From: Lentisphaerota bacterium
GTDB lineage: Bacteria; Verrucomicrobiota; Lentisphaeria; Victivallales; Victivallaceae
Direction of reading: 5' to 3'
Length of the DNA stretch: 64,000 nt
Assembly (NCBI GenBank): GCA_015061545.1
Contig: SUWJ01000010.1
Coordinates: 1-64,000 of the forward strand
The notes beneath the pieces are model-generated. The model saw only the letters and a program-made list of their open reading frames with translations, had not been told where the DNA came from and ran no database searches. Each line of letters begins with the position of its first letter. The stretch's first letter is position 1. Below, one piece after another: positions 50,551 to 60,631 of the stretch. The translations under genes and the position numbers were made by a program.

Positions 50551-52152
50551 ATGGCCGTAAAACAGCTGCTCAGCGGCAACGAAGCGATTGCTTTGGCTGC
50601 CATAGATGCCCAGGTGGCATTCGGTGCCGGTTATCCCGGAACCCCTTCGTCAGAGATTCTGGATGAATTTGCCAAGCTCGGCGGCAAAGCCCAATGGTCG
50701 CCCAATGAAAAAACCGCGTTGGAAAACGCCATCGGCGGAGCTTTCGGACAGGTTCGGACGCTGGCAACGATGAAACACGTTGGTTTGAATGTGGCTGCCG
50801 ACCCGCTTTTTACCATTGCTTATTCGGGAACTCCCGGTGGATTGGTGATAATTTCTGCCGACGATCCGGGTATGGCATCCAGCCAGAACGAACAGGACAA
50901 CCGCCGTTATGCAGCGGCGGCAGGAGTGCCGATGTTTGAACCGGCTGATTCGCAGGAAGCATACGATCTGCTCTTTGAAGCGTTTGAACTTTCGGAAAAA
51001 TTCCACCAGCCGGTGCTTTTCCGTATGACCACCCGCGTATGCCACAGCAAAAGTCTGGTGGCGCGGCGCGAAAATGGCGTTGACGCACCGGTTGCGCGTT
51101 ACACCAAAGATGTAAAATCCAACGTTATGATTCCTGCTTATGCGCGCATTGCCCACAAGAAACTGCGTCAGAAGCTTGCCGATATTGCCGCATTGAGCGA
51201 TAAATCTGAAGTTTATACCAGCGAGTTATCCAAGGGCAGCGATTTAGGGATCATCACTTCCGGCATCAGCTATCACCATTGCCGGGAAGCGGCGCCTGAG
51301 GCTTCGATCCTCAAGCTGTCGCTGACCTATCCGCTGCCGCAGGAGAAACTCCGCGAGTTTGCCGGCAAAGTCAAACGCTGCGTAGTAGTGGAAGAAGGCG
51401 ATCCGATTCTGTTTGAAAGCTGTAAAGCCATGGGGTTGGCGGTGGAAGGCAAAGCCGAAATGTACCGTTTCGGAGAATTGAACGTGGAACGGGTCCGCCG
51501 GATCCTTGCCAATGATCTTACTGCCGAACCGCAGCCGCTGCCGGGCAAACCTCCGCAGCTTTGTGTGGGCTGCCCGCACCGTAAATCCTACGAAGCGCTC
51601 AAGGCTCTGAACTGCATCGTTACCGGCGATATCGGCTGCTATACGCTGGGCGTGCTGCCTCCCTTTGAAGCGGTGGATACCTGTGTCTGCATGGGTGCCA
51701 GTGTTACTACGGGGCTGGGGTTGCGGCGGGTGCTGCCCGAAGCCGAGGCGCGGCGGGTGGTCAGCGTGCTGGGCGACAGCACTTTCTGGCACACCGGGAT
51801 CAACGGTATTGTGGATATGGTCTACAACAAGCCGTCTACCGGTCACGTTGTAATGGTGCTGGATAACAGCATTACCGCTATGACCGGGCTGCAGGAACAC
51901 CCGGGAACGGGCCGCAAGCTGGATCATACTCCGGCGGAAAAGCGCCTGGTTATCGAAGATACCGTCAAGGCCATGGGCGTGGATAATGTTGATATCATAG
52001 ACCCGCTGACTGAACAGGATAAATTGCGCAGCGTGCTTGCCGAACGGCTTGCCAGTAACGATACAACAGTTATCATTGCCCGCCGCGCCTGTATTCTGGG
52101 GGCGGTCAAAGCCAAGAGTTATGAAGAAAGTGCCAAAGTGGAGAGCAAGTGA
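50551..52152 (+). CDS. iorA: Indolepyruvate ferredoxin oxidoreductase alpha subunit, lacking the C-terminal ferredoxin domain
   Basis: LLSGNEAIALAAIDAQVAFGAGYPGTPSSEI, ADDPGMASSQNEQDNR, CVGCPHRKSYEAL, LDNSITAMTGLQEHPGTG; ends shortly after VIIARRACIL. Confidence 0.9.
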   Translation: MAVKQLLSGNEAIALAAIDAQVAFGAGYPGTPSSEILDEFAKLGGKAQWSPNEKTALENAIGGAFGQVRTLATMKHVGLNVAADPLFTIAYSGTPGGLVIISADDPGMASSQNEQDNRRYAAAAGVPMFEPADSQEAYDLLFEAFELSEKFHQPVLFRMTTRVCHSKSLVARRENGVDAPVARYTKDVKSNVMIPAYARIAHKKLRQKLADIAALSDKSEVYTSELSKGSDLGIITSGISYHHCREAAPEASILKLSLTYPLPQEKLREFAGKVKRCVVVEEGDPILFESCKAMGLAVEGKAEMYRFGELNVERVRRILANDLTAEPQPLPGKPPQLCVGCPHRKSYEALKALNCIVTGDIGCYTLGVLPPFEAVDTCVCMGASVTTGLGLRRVLPEAEARRVVSVLGDSTFWHTGINGIVDMVYNKPSTGHVVMVLDNSITAMTGLQEHPGTGRKLDHTPAEKRLVIEDTVKAMGVDNVDIIDPLTEQDKLRSVLAERLASNDTTVIIARRACILGAVKAKSYEESAKVESK

Positions 52153-52154
52153 CA

Positions 52155-52628
52155 ATGAGCAAGACGATCAATATAATTGTAGCCGGTCTGGGTGGTCAGG
52201 GGGTGCTTAAAGCCTCCGATATCGTTGCCGAAGCGGTCTTTGCCGCAGGGTTCGACGTCAAAAAGAGCGAGGTTCACGGTATGAGTCAGCGCGGCGGATC
52301 TGTTTCCAGCGAAGTTCGTTACGGCGAAGATGTGGCAAGTCCCATGATCCCCGCGGGAGAAACGGATTTTCTGCTGGTGCTGGAAGATACTCAAATCGAG
52401 GTCAACCGGAACAAACTCAAAGCAGACGGCAAACTTATCACCCTTGCCGATGTGGATGCTTCCAAGCTGGAGAATCCCAAGACGGTCAATATTGCCATGC
52501 TGGGGGTACTCAGCGCCAGTTTGCCGGAAATTCCTGAACAATGCTGGCTGGATGCGTTGAAGAAATTTCTGCCTGAAAAACATCATGCGGTCAATTTGAC
52601 TGCATTTGCCATGGGCAGAGGTAAATAA
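52155..52628 (+). CDS. iorB: Indolepyruvate ferredoxin oxidoreductase beta subunit
   Basis: NIIVAGLGGQGVLKASDIVAEAVFAAGFDVKKSEVHGMSQRGGSV. Confidence 0.93.
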   Translation: MSKTINIIVAGLGGQGVLKASDIVAEAVFAAGFDVKKSEVHGMSQRGGSVSSEVRYGEDVASPMIPAGETDFLLVLEDTQIEVNRNKLKADGKLITLADVDASKLENPKTVNIAMLGVLSASLPEIPEQCWLDALKKFLPEKHHAVNLTAFAMGRGK

Positions 52629-52659
52629 CAACGTTTTCTCCGCCATGCGGATATTTCAA

Positions 52660-52695
52660 GGGGCTGCAGCAGATAGTATGGTTTGCTGCAGCCCC
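52660..52695. terminator. Terminator hairpin between iorB and the yihY-like gene
   Basis: ggggctgcagca...tgctgcagcccc perfect 12-bp stem. Confidence 0.65.
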
Positions 52696-52728
52696 GATTG
52701 ATTTTATGGGATCAATGTTACTTCAATA

Positions 52729-54021
52729 TCATTTGTTGATCAGATCGCAGAGCAATACTTCGCCCTGGGAGGCAATGGCGGTTTTACGCATATTTTCCAG
52801 TATATCAAAGATTTTTTTGCCTGTGCGGGTTTCGGCGGCGGCAAAGTTGCGGTCGATCTTGAGGTCGTCGTAACGCTCCATAACCGCAGCGATGGTCATT
52901 TGCTGCAGCGGGATCGCCGGGTGATAGCCGGGGGCGTCGTACTCTTCGGAACCAATAGCGGCAATCACGTTGCTGCGGCGCAGATTATTTATCAATTCTG
53001 CGGTCATGGTGGGCGAAAGACCCAGTTTTTCCGCCAGCGCCGCTTCGGTGGGCGGCGGGTTGCCGCAGGCAAAGTCGTGAGCGATCTCGGCAGCCAGCAT
53101 CAGCGCCATCAACCGTTTTTCGCCCTGAGTGCGTTCGTGGTCGCGGGCCTGTTTGCTTACATAGTCATACTTTTGATAGAGGTAACTCAAGGTTACACCG
53201 AAAAGCAGGATCAGCCAGTTCAAATACACCCAGATCAAAAAGAGCGGCAGCGCCGAAAAACTCCCGTAGATAACATTGTAGCGGGATAAGCCCATCTGAA
53301 CAAAGAAGTAGCCGCTTTGCAATATCTGGTAGATGCTCCCGGCAATGACCCCGCCGAAGATCGCTGCCGAAAACTTGACTCTGGTATTGGGCAGGAATAT
53401 GTAAATAAAACTGAACAGTACCCAGACCAGAAAATAAGGCATACATTTCAAGCCGAAGGTGGTTACGGCTTGCAGATATACTCCGAGGCTGGAGCCTTCA
53501 GAGAACTTTTCCACATATCTTGATACCAGCACGCTGGCAGAGCTTGCCGCCAGCAGCAGCGTCGGTACGATCACCAGAAAGGAGAGATAGTCGGTAAATT
53601 TGCGGAAGATCGTCCGGTTTTTCTGCACTTTCCATACCCGGTTGATGGCGCCTTCGATATTGCCGATCATCTTGACCACCGACCAGCAGAGAATCAACGC
53701 CCCGACTCCCGCCACCAAGCCGCCGCGGGTTTCGCTGAGGGTTTTATCGGCAAAGTTGTAAAGCCAGTTGAGTATTTCGCCGTGTTCGCTCATGCGGGTG
53801 GACATCTCCTGTTTGAGCCATTCATCCAGCGAGAAACCTTTTGCCACCCCGAAAATCAGCGCAAAGACCGGTACGATGGCGAATAAAGTGTAATAGGTCA
53901 GCGAAGATGCCCGCAGCTGACCTTCGCTGGCGGTAAAGGCGGGCAGCGATTCGCGCATAATGTTGAGGCAGCGTTTAACGTTCCAGAAAAACTTTTCTTT
54001 TTTGTCGTTCATATTGTTCAT
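52729..54021 (-). CDS. YihY/virulence factor BrkB family membrane protein
   Basis: LRASSLTYYTLFAIVPVFALIFGVAKGF...WSVVKMIGNIEGAINRVWKV...YGSFSALPLFLIWVYLNWLILLFG. Confidence 0.92.
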   Translation of the reverse strand: MNNMNDKKEKFFWNVKRCLNIMRESLPAFTASEGQLRASSLTYYTLFAIVPVFALIFGVAKGFSLDEWLKQEMSTRMSEHGEILNWLYNFADKTLSETRGGLVAGVGALILCWSVVKMIGNIEGAINRVWKVQKNRTIFRKFTDYLSFLVIVPTLLLAASSASVLVSRYVEKFSEGSSLGVYLQAVTTFGLKCMPYFLVWVLFSFIYIFLPNTRVKFSAAIFGGVIAGSIYQILQSGYFFVQMGLSRYNVIYGSFSALPLFLIWVYLNWLILLFGVTLSYLYQKYDYVSKQARDHERTQGEKRLMALMLAAEIAHDFACGNPPPTEAALAEKLGLSPTMTAELINNLRRSNVIAAIGSEEYDAPGYHPAIPLQQMTIAAVMERYDDLKIDRNFAAAETRTGKKIFDILENMRKTAIASQGEVLLCDLINK

Positions 54022-54213
54022 AAAGTGATTCCCCGCGTTTTTATCGGTTTTAAAGCGATCGGAGAAATATAATCTGTGTTGAACGCATTGTCAAATTTTT
54101 ACACAATATTTATCGCGGCAGGTTGAATTTTGCAATTCAGGGTGTATTTTGATTCAGTCGCCGTAAATGCGGCAGTAAAACAATGCAAAGGCAAAGGATA
54201 CAGAGATTGATTT

Positions 54214-55038
54214 ATGAAAGATTCTACCAATAAGCAGCTTGATTGCGAAGAACGTTTCGGGATCGTTTCCGCCGGTTCGCTGGCGGCAGGCAAGTTCAGT
54301 TCGCTGGTGCTGGGCTGCGTGTTGACGGCGGTTTTTTACGGAGTGCTGAGCCTGGCAAAACTGATTTGGAGCAATGCAGCGCTGCTGCAGATGTTTTTTC
54401 CCGGCGGGGCGGAAAACCGCACGCTGATCCCGGCAATAACGGTGTTGGCTGCCATGTGGACATTGTCGATGCTGCTGATTAAAAAAAGTAAACTTAAATT
54501 GCAGCAGAAAATGTTTGCTGCGGGTAGCGAACTCTGGCGTCAGGCGTGTACTGAATCGCAGTTCCGCAGCATCTACCCCGAGCCTGAAGCTTCGGTTGCG
54601 GCAGTCATGCTGGCGGAACAGTTGAAATTGCATCGGAGCGATTTGGCGCTTGCCGATCGGCTGCAGATCATGGAAAACAAATTTGATGATCTGGAAAAGG
54701 AGTTGGAAAATAATTTCATTATTATCAGCAGTTTTATCTGGTCGATCCCCGTGCTGGGCTTTATCGGTACAGTTTTGGGGCTGGCAGGCGCGGTCAGCAA
54801 CTTCGGCTTGCTGGCAAGCGGCGATAAAGTCAGTTTCGAGGCAGTATTGCCGCAGATCACAGGCGGTTTGGCAACGGCGTTTGAAACCACCCTTATTGCT
54901 TTGGTCATGGCGTTGATATTGCAGTTGATTTCTTCGTTTCAGCTGCAAAGCGAGCTGGCATTTGCCGCGCGGATCAAAGCTGCCACCGGCGGAATGCCGA
55001 CTTGGGAAAATCCAGCGGAAGAGGTTGGGCGGCAATGA
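54214..55038 (+). CDS. MotA/TolQ/ExbB-like proton channel family protein
   Basis: SIPVLGFIGTVLGLAGAVSNFG...LPQITGGLATAFETTLIALVMALILQL. Confidence 0.85.
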   Translation: MKDSTNKQLDCEERFGIVSAGSLAAGKFSSLVLGCVLTAVFYGVLSLAKLIWSNAALLQMFFPGGAENRTLIPAITVLAAMWTLSMLLIKKSKLKLQQKMFAAGSELWRQACTESQFRSIYPEPEASVAAVMLAEQLKLHRSDLALADRLQIMENKFDDLEKELENNFIIISSFIWSIPVLGFIGTVLGLAGAVSNFGLLASGDKVSFEAVLPQITGGLATAFETTLIALVMALILQLISSFQLQSELAFAARIKAATGGMPTWENPAEEVGRQ

Positions 55039-55847
55039 GCCGACGCCGTAATCGGGAACGGAACCGTCTGACGGCGGTTTCATTTTTTGCTTTTCAGGAT
55101 ATTATCACAGCGCTGGCGGGAGCGCTGCTGATAATCGTTTTGCTGCTTTCCTATGGCAAACAAGGTTCGGAGATAACGGAAAACTCCTCAGGCATTGCCC
55201 GCAGCGAATATGATTTACTGGTGCAAGCCGTTGAACTGAAGCGGGCATCTTTGGCGCGGAATCAAAAACAAATCGACACGCTTTTGCAGCAGCTTAATGC
55301 CCGAAGATCCGGCGAAGCGGCACTCAAGAGCAACCGTCAGCTGAAGAATATTGCCAACGAAGCCGAAAATGCCATCCGCCAAATGCAGCTGGAACGGAAA
55401 AAATTGCAGGAGGAATTGACTGCGGTTATGCAGCAGGCAGCTGATACTGATCCGGAGGTAAAGGAAAAACTCAAACAGCTCGATCGGATCCGTAATCTGA
55501 CACGGCAGCTGCAGGATAAGGAAAATAGTTTCCGCGCAGATCCGTCGGGGAAAAAACAGTTTTTACTGCTGGATTGTTCGCAGCAACGCTGGCGTTGGAG
55601 CAGCCGTTCCGGCGAAGTTGTCAACTTGGGCAGGGCGGATGATCCAACTTGCGAAAGTGCTTTGCAGGAGCTGTTGACAAAGTTGGATAAGTGCAATCGC
55701 AGCGACAGTTGTCTGATCGTAACTGTCCGCCCCGCTGCAGGAGGTTTTGCGCGGGCGCTGATCGAACTTGTCAATCAAAAATATCCGCAGCTTGAAATCA
55801 TCGCCGAACCGCTGGTGTCGGAGAGCGCAGGAGGAATTGTGTTATGA
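55035..55847 (+). CDS. TolR/ExbD-like single-TM coiled-coil protein
   Basis: VSFFAFQDIITALAGALLIIVLLLSYG then coiled coil; ATGA overlap with the MotA/TolQ-like gene. Confidence 0.65.
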   Translation: MSRRRNRERNRLTAVSFFAFQDIITALAGALLIIVLLLSYGKQGSEITENSSGIARSEYDLLVQAVELKRASLARNQKQIDTLLQQLNARRSGEAALKSNRQLKNIANEAENAIRQMQLERKKLQEELTAVMQQAADTDPEVKEKLKQLDRIRNLTRQLQDKENSFRADPSGKKQFLLLDCSQQRWRWSSRSGEVVNLGRADDPTCESALQELLTKLDKCNRSDSCLIVTVRPAAGGFARALIELVNQKYPQLEIIAEPLVSESAGGIVL

Positions 55848-56746
55848 GCAGATTCAAAGCCCCCTCCAGTATGGAACTGCTGCTGGATGCCATGTGCAAT
55901 GTGTTCGGCGCGGTATTGTTTGCAGCAATACTTATCGGCGGAATGTCCGTCAGTCGGGAACTGGCGGAGCGCGGCGATCAAGTCGATTCCGAAGCCTTCA
56001 ATGCGATGCGGGTGCAGAGCCGTCTGCTGGATGAACAGCTTAAAGCATCGGCAATGGAGCTGGATATGCTGCAATCGTTGGCGGGAGATTCTCCGGCTGC
56101 CCATGTCGGGAAACGCGATTTTGGATTACAGCAGCGCGCCGCGGCAACAGTTGCTGCAGCAAACGATCTGGCGCTGGAACTGAATGATTTGCAGCGTAAA
56201 TTATCTCTTAAACGCCGCGAGTTGCTGCAGGGCAGAAAATTTCAGGATGCTGCCGATTCCCGCACTCCGGACGATTTGGCTGCCGAGGAGAAACTTCTTG
56301 AACAGCAGCTGGCAAAAGTTACCGACCGCAGTTGGGATCTGCCGGAAAAGGTGGTGGATCCCAAGCTGACGCCGTGGCGCTATCTGGTCGCTGAAGATGA
56401 GTTTTTTCTGATCGGCTCCAACGCCCATATCCGCTATGGCAGAAGCAATAATAATGCTTTGGAAATAAAGCGCTTTGCCTATGGCGAAAATGAATTTTTC
56501 CGCTTGATAAAACAGCCGGGTAAGGGCATTGCTTATTCCGAAGCCGAACTGCTTGCCCAGCTGGAAAATGTCGATCGTCAGGAGCATTATATTGAGTTGC
56601 TGGTCGAAGCCGATGCCGTTGCCCGCGCGGCAGTAATCGTGCAACTGCTGCGTCAGAATAATTTTCTTTATAATTGGCGCATTGTCCCCGAGTCGGGAGC
56701 ATTGCTGCGTACAGGCAAACGGAGGAATTATGAAATGGTCCGTTAA
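55844..56746 (+). CDS. Second single-TM coiled-coil protein of the MotA/TolQ-like cassette
   Basis: SSMELLLDAMCNVFGAVLFAAILIGGMS then coiled coil; ATGA overlap with the upstream gene. Confidence 0.65.
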   Translation: MSRFKAPSSMELLLDAMCNVFGAVLFAAILIGGMSVSRELAERGDQVDSEAFNAMRVQSRLLDEQLKASAMELDMLQSLAGDSPAAHVGKRDFGLQQRAAATVAAANDLALELNDLQRKLSLKRRELLQGRKFQDAADSRTPDDLAAEEKLLEQQLAKVTDRSWDLPEKVVDPKLTPWRYLVAEDEFFLIGSNAHIRYGRSNNNALEIKRFAYGENEFFRLIKQPGKGIAYSEAELLAQLENVDRQEHYIELLVEADAVARAAVIVQLLRQNNFLYNWRIVPESGALLRTGKRRNYEMVR

Positions 56747-57206
56747 ATTGCTTTACTTATTGCTGGTGCTGGTTTTTCTGGCGGCGGTCGGAGCAATGTG
56801 GCGTCTGGCAATATATGAGCCTGCCCCAACGGGTGAAAAAAAATCCGGAGAACGGCGCTGGCAGCTGCAGGACTCCGTTGAGAGCATCAAGCGCTACCCG
56901 CTGAGAAGTTCGCTGCCGGCGGCGGTCGGAACCGAAGTCAGCGGCAGTTCTGATTTGGTGGAAAATATTTACCGCGCTGCCGAAAATATCATCCAAAGCA
57001 CCGTCAGGCGCGAGTGCATCATTCTGCCCGATAAGCAACTTGATATAGTCGAAGCCAATATTGCCCGCGTCAGTTGCCAGGTGGTGTTTCCTGCCGCTGA
57101 TTCGCAACCGGAAACTCTTTACCGCTGTCGGGTCGAGGTAAGTTTTCTGCCCGATGGCAGCACCTCGGCTGCCTTTCCCCGATTCACGTTGCTCAAGCCG
57201 GAGTGA
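56730..57206 (+). CDS. Single-TM hypothetical protein, fourth gene of the cassette
   Basis: MKWSVKLLYLLLVLVFLAAVGAMWRLAIYEP; overlaps the upstream gene. Confidence 0.6.
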   Translation: MKWSVKLLYLLLVLVFLAAVGAMWRLAIYEPAPTGEKKSGERRWQLQDSVESIKRYPLRSSLPAAVGTEVSGSSDLVENIYRAAENIIQSTVRRECIILPDKQLDIVEANIARVSCQVVFPAADSQPETLYRCRVEVSFLPDGSTSAAFPRFTLLKPE

Positions 57207-58479
57207 ATTTTGCTCCCAGCGTTTGGAAGTCTTTAATAAAATCAGGATAGGTCACTGCGCAGGACTCGGCATCAAGAATCCGGGTGGAACCCTCCGCCCG
57301 CAGCGCCGCCACCGCCAGCGCCATTGCCAGACGGTGATCTTTGCAGCTGTCCACTACCGCGCCATGCAGTTGGGCGCCGCGGATGATCATTGCATCGGGT
57401 AATTCTTCAATATCGGCACCCATCTTGCGCAATTCGCGCGTCATGCAGCTGATCCGGTCAGTTTCCTTGTTGCGGGCTTGTGCAGCATTGCCCAGTTTGA
57501 TAACAGTATTGCTGTTCTGTACTGCTGCCACCGCCGCCAGCAGCGGCAGCGCATCGGGGGTCTGATCCAGATCCAGTTCGCCGCTGTGCAGCTCAGACGC
57601 AAAAACCGTTACCGAGTTATCATCGTTATACCGTACTTTTGCCCCCAGCTTTTCCAGCATGGCGAATACGGCTTTGTCGCCCTGTGCATCGGTAAAATCC
57701 AGATTTTTGATCGTTACTCCGCCGTTGTCGGCAGCAATAATGCCCGCGCCCAGCGGAAACGCCGCCGTGGAAAAGTCGGCGGGGATCACGCTGTCAAAAC
57801 ATTGCACTTGTTGTCTGCCGGGAATGATAAAGTGCATAAGATCGGCGGAAGCACTAAAGTTTATCTGCATCTTGCGCAGCCAGTTGAGCGTTATTTCCAC
57901 ATAAGGCTCTTCCGAGAGCTGCGTAACTTCGATCGTCAACTCTTTGTGATCCATCAGCGGTGCAGCAAACAGCAGCGCGCTTAAAAACTGGCTGCAAAGC
58001 GCTTCGACCCGGGTTTTATTGCCATACATAGGTCCTTGCACGCTCAACGGTGCTTTGCCGCCGGGTGCGCTTTCGATCTTTACATTCAGCATTTCCAGCG
58101 CCGAGAGCAACGGCTGCATATTGCGTTTGCACAGCGATTCATCGCCGGTGAAGGATACTTTACCCGTCGCCAGCGCCGCCGCCGCAGTCAACATCCGCAA
58201 GCCCGTTCCCGAATTGCCCATATCAAGGATTTGAGTCGGAGTTTGCAGTTTCCCGCCGCAGCCTGTGATCTCCCAGCGATCAGCAAATTTATCCACTTTT
58301 GCCCCCAGCTGAATCGCACAGTTAAGCGTACTGGCGGTGTCGTCGCTGGCAAGCGGAGCGCGGACAATGCTTTTGCCCGCCGCCAGCAAAGCTCCTGCAA
58401 TAGCGCGGATCGTATGCGATTTGGAACCCGGGACTGCGACCGTCCCGCCGACAGAAGACGGATCAATATGAAGAATCAT
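57193..58479 (-). CDS. aroA: 3-phosphoshikimate 1-carboxyvinyltransferase
   Basis: VPGSKSHTIRAIAGALLAAG, LDMGNSGTGLRML, DHRLAMALAVAALRAEG. Confidence 0.95.
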   Translation of the reverse strand: MILHIDPSSVGGTVAVPGSKSHTIRAIAGALLAAGKSIVRAPLASDDTASTLNCAIQLGAKVDKFADRWEITGCGGKLQTPTQILDMGNSGTGLRMLTAAAALATGKVSFTGDESLCKRNMQPLLSALEMLNVKIESAPGGKAPLSVQGPMYGNKTRVEALCSQFLSALLFAAPLMDHKELTIEVTQLSEEPYVEITLNWLRKMQINFSASADLMHFIIPGRQQVQCFDSVIPADFSTAAFPLGAGIIAADNGGVTIKNLDFTDAQGDKAVFAMLEKLGAKVRYNDDNSVTVFASELHSGELDLDQTPDALPLLAAVAAVQNSNTVIKLGNAAQARNKETDRISCMTRELRKMGADIEELPDAMIIRGAQLHGAVVDSCKDHRLAMALAVAALRAEGSTRILDAESCAVTYPDFIKDFQTLGAKFTPA

Positions 58480-58493
58480 TTATAACACCCTGT

Positions 58494-59012
58494 TTAGTGC
58501 AAGACTTGGCTGAATCTGGCACTTTTTATTTTCCACTGACCGTTCAGGCGGATAAAATCAACGGTTACATCGTTGATAACAGTTTCGCTTAAAGAATTTT
58601 TGGTCGTTCCCGAAAATTTTCCCGAAAAGATGATCTGCGCGTAATTTTCCTGTATGGTGACAATTTCGGGATCGTTTACGCTGATTTTTGCCGTCTTTAT
58701 AAAGCTGCGGTAACGACCGATACTGGCAAGCATTTTTTCTTCATCATAACTGCCTGCAACGTATTTACCCATCGCTATATCGGCAGGATAAGCAAATGCC
58801 GAAGCTGCACTTTTTACTTTGATCAGCGCCGCGGCGGCACTTTCGTTGGGGTTTTTGCTCAAATCTTCCGCCAGAGTTTCAAGGGTATCAAGCAGTTTGG
58901 CTTCGTCGCGCTTTTCCCGGGTAAACATCCATATTGATCCGAGTGCAAGCAGCGATATCAGCAGCAGGATCATCGGGATATATTTGCCGATATACAGCTT
59001 TTTTCTTTTCAT
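58494..59012 (-). CDS. Hypothetical membrane-anchored protein
   Basis: N-terminal TM IPMILLLISLLALGSIWMF; start overlaps the rng stop. Confidence 0.6.
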   Translation of the reverse strand: MKRKKLYIGKYIPMILLLISLLALGSIWMFTREKRDEAKLLDTLETLAEDLSKNPNESAAAALIKVKSAASAFAYPADIAMGKYVAGSYDEEKMLASIGRYRSFIKTAKISVNDPEIVTIQENYAQIIFSGKFSGTTKNSLSETVINDVTVDFIRLNGQWKIKSARFSQVLH

Positions 59013-60631
59013 ATCAGTTCCACTCCGTTTTCGGCATTATAGAAATGAAATTCTTCAATGTGCAGCTCTTCATCGGCACGGAAACTGAGTTCGTGTTTGA
59101 ATTCAGTTTCCAGCGCTTCCAGCAGCATGGCATCCTCGTTTTTCAACCGCTGCAGAACTTCGGGGTGCATGGTTATCCTGATCGGGATCTTTTTGTAGGA
59201 TTTGTTGCGCAGAATACCCTGCAAGCGACGCTGGATTTCCACACTCATTGATTCTGCCGACTTGACCAGACCGCTGCCGCGGCAATAAGGGCAGGGCACA
59301 TAGACCGCATCCTGAATGCTTTCGTGTTCCCGCTGGCGGGTCATTTCCATCAGCCCCAGTTTGCTTACCGGCAGAACTCTGGTTTTGGCGCGGTCGTTCT
59401 TGGTCAGCTTTTTCATCAACTTATAAAGTTCGTCCCGATGGTGCATACTTTTCATATCAATAAAATCCAGCACCACCAGTCCGCCCACGTTGCGCAGCCG
59501 CAGCTGGCGGGCGATCTCTTCGGCAGCTGCGCAGTTGGTTTGAAAAATCAACTCCGATTGGTCGCTGCCCGCTTTGGAGCGGCCGCTGTTGACATCGATT
59601 GCGATCAATGCTTCGGTTTCGTCGATGCAAATATATCCGCCGCCTGCAATCGGCACTTTGCGCTGAAAGACCATGTTCAGCTGTTCTTTGATCTGGAACG
59701 CTTCAAAAATATGTTGAGCGGATTTATGGCGGATAACTTTTGCCGCCTGTTTGCGCCCGCCGAATTTCTTGATGGCAGCATAAACCGAGTCGTAAGCATC
59801 CAGATTGTCCACCACGATCTCGTCAATATCTTCGGTCATAAAATCCCGGACGGTGCGTTCCAGCAGCGACGGTTCGCGGTAGACCAGCGCCGGAACAATG
59901 TTTTTATCCAACGCTTCATCCACTTTTTCCCAGTAATCCAGCAGAATATCCAAGTCGTGCTTGAAATAGATACTTTTGCGCCCTTCGCCAACTGTGCGGC
60001 AAATCAACCCCATGCCTTCCGGCCGCTCCAGGGATTCCAGAACTTTGCGCAATCTGGCGCGTTCGGCATCGCCTTCGATCTTGGTGGAAAGTCCCAGATG
60101 GTCGGCATATGGCATCAGCACCAGAAAACGCCCCGCAATGGATATATCGGTAGTTATACGGGCGCCTTTGGTGCCGATCGGACCTTTGGTGACTTGCACC
60201 AGCAGCTCCATGCCGGGTTTGAATACTTCGGGTATATCGTTGACCGTCAGCTTGCGTTTGCGCAGTTTTATGGCGTTATCCAGCAAGGTTTCGGTTTTGC
60301 TGCGGCCGCGTTTTTTGCGGCTGCGGCGGGAGTTGTCTGCCACGGGCTGCGGGTGGGAGTCGATGATCTTTTCCAGTGCTTCATCCGCTCCGGTAAGCAT
60401 ATCGCTGTAATGCAGAAATGCGTTTTTTTCGCACCCGATATCCACAAATGCCGCTTGCAGTTTGGGCTCAAGATTGACGATCTTGCCCAGATAAATATTC
60501 CCCGGCATCGGGTCGGAGCTGTGCCGCTCCATAAGATATTCTTCCAGCTTGCCGTTGCTCAGCAGTGCCACGCTGGTTTCCAGTTTTTCGCAGTTGACGA
60601 TCAGCTGTTTGCCGATTTTATGATTGAACAT
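59009..60631 (-). CDS. rng: Ribonuclease E/G
   Basis: GNIYLGKIVNLEPKLQAAFVDIGCEKNAFLHYSD, IDVNSGRS, VVLDFIDMKS, CPYCRGSGLVKS. Confidence 0.95.
   Translation of the reverse strand: MFNHKIGKQLIVNCEKLETSVALLSNGKLEEYLMERHSSDPMPGNIYLGKIVNLEPKLQAAFVDIGCEKNAFLHYSDMLTGADEALEKIIDSHPQPVADNSRRSRKKRGRSKTETLLDNAIKLRKRKLTVNDIPEVFKPGMELLVQVTKGPIGTKGARITTDISIAGRFLVLMPYADHLGLSTKIEGDAERARLRKVLESLERPEGMGLICRTVGEGRKSIYFKHDLDILLDYWEKVDEALDKNIVPALVYREPSLLERTVRDFMTEDIDEIVVDNLDAYDSVYAAIKKFGGRKQAAKVIRHKSAQHIFEAFQIKEQLNMVFQRKVPIAGGGYICIDETEALIAIDVNSGRSKAGSDQSELIFQTNCAAAEEIARQLRLRNVGGLVVLDFIDMKSMHHRDELYKLMKKLTKNDRAKTRVLPVSKLGLMEMTRQREHESIQDAVYVPCPYCRGSGLVKSAESMSVEIQRRLQGILRNKSYKKIPIRITMHPEVLQRLKNEDAMLLEALETEFKHELSFRADEELHIEEFHFYNAENGVELI

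Noticed and set aside
54214-57206. Zorya anti-phage system
   Set aside because: The MotA-like subunit lacks a long cytoplasmic tail, no OmpA-type ZorB is evident, and no ZorC/D/E-like effectors follow.
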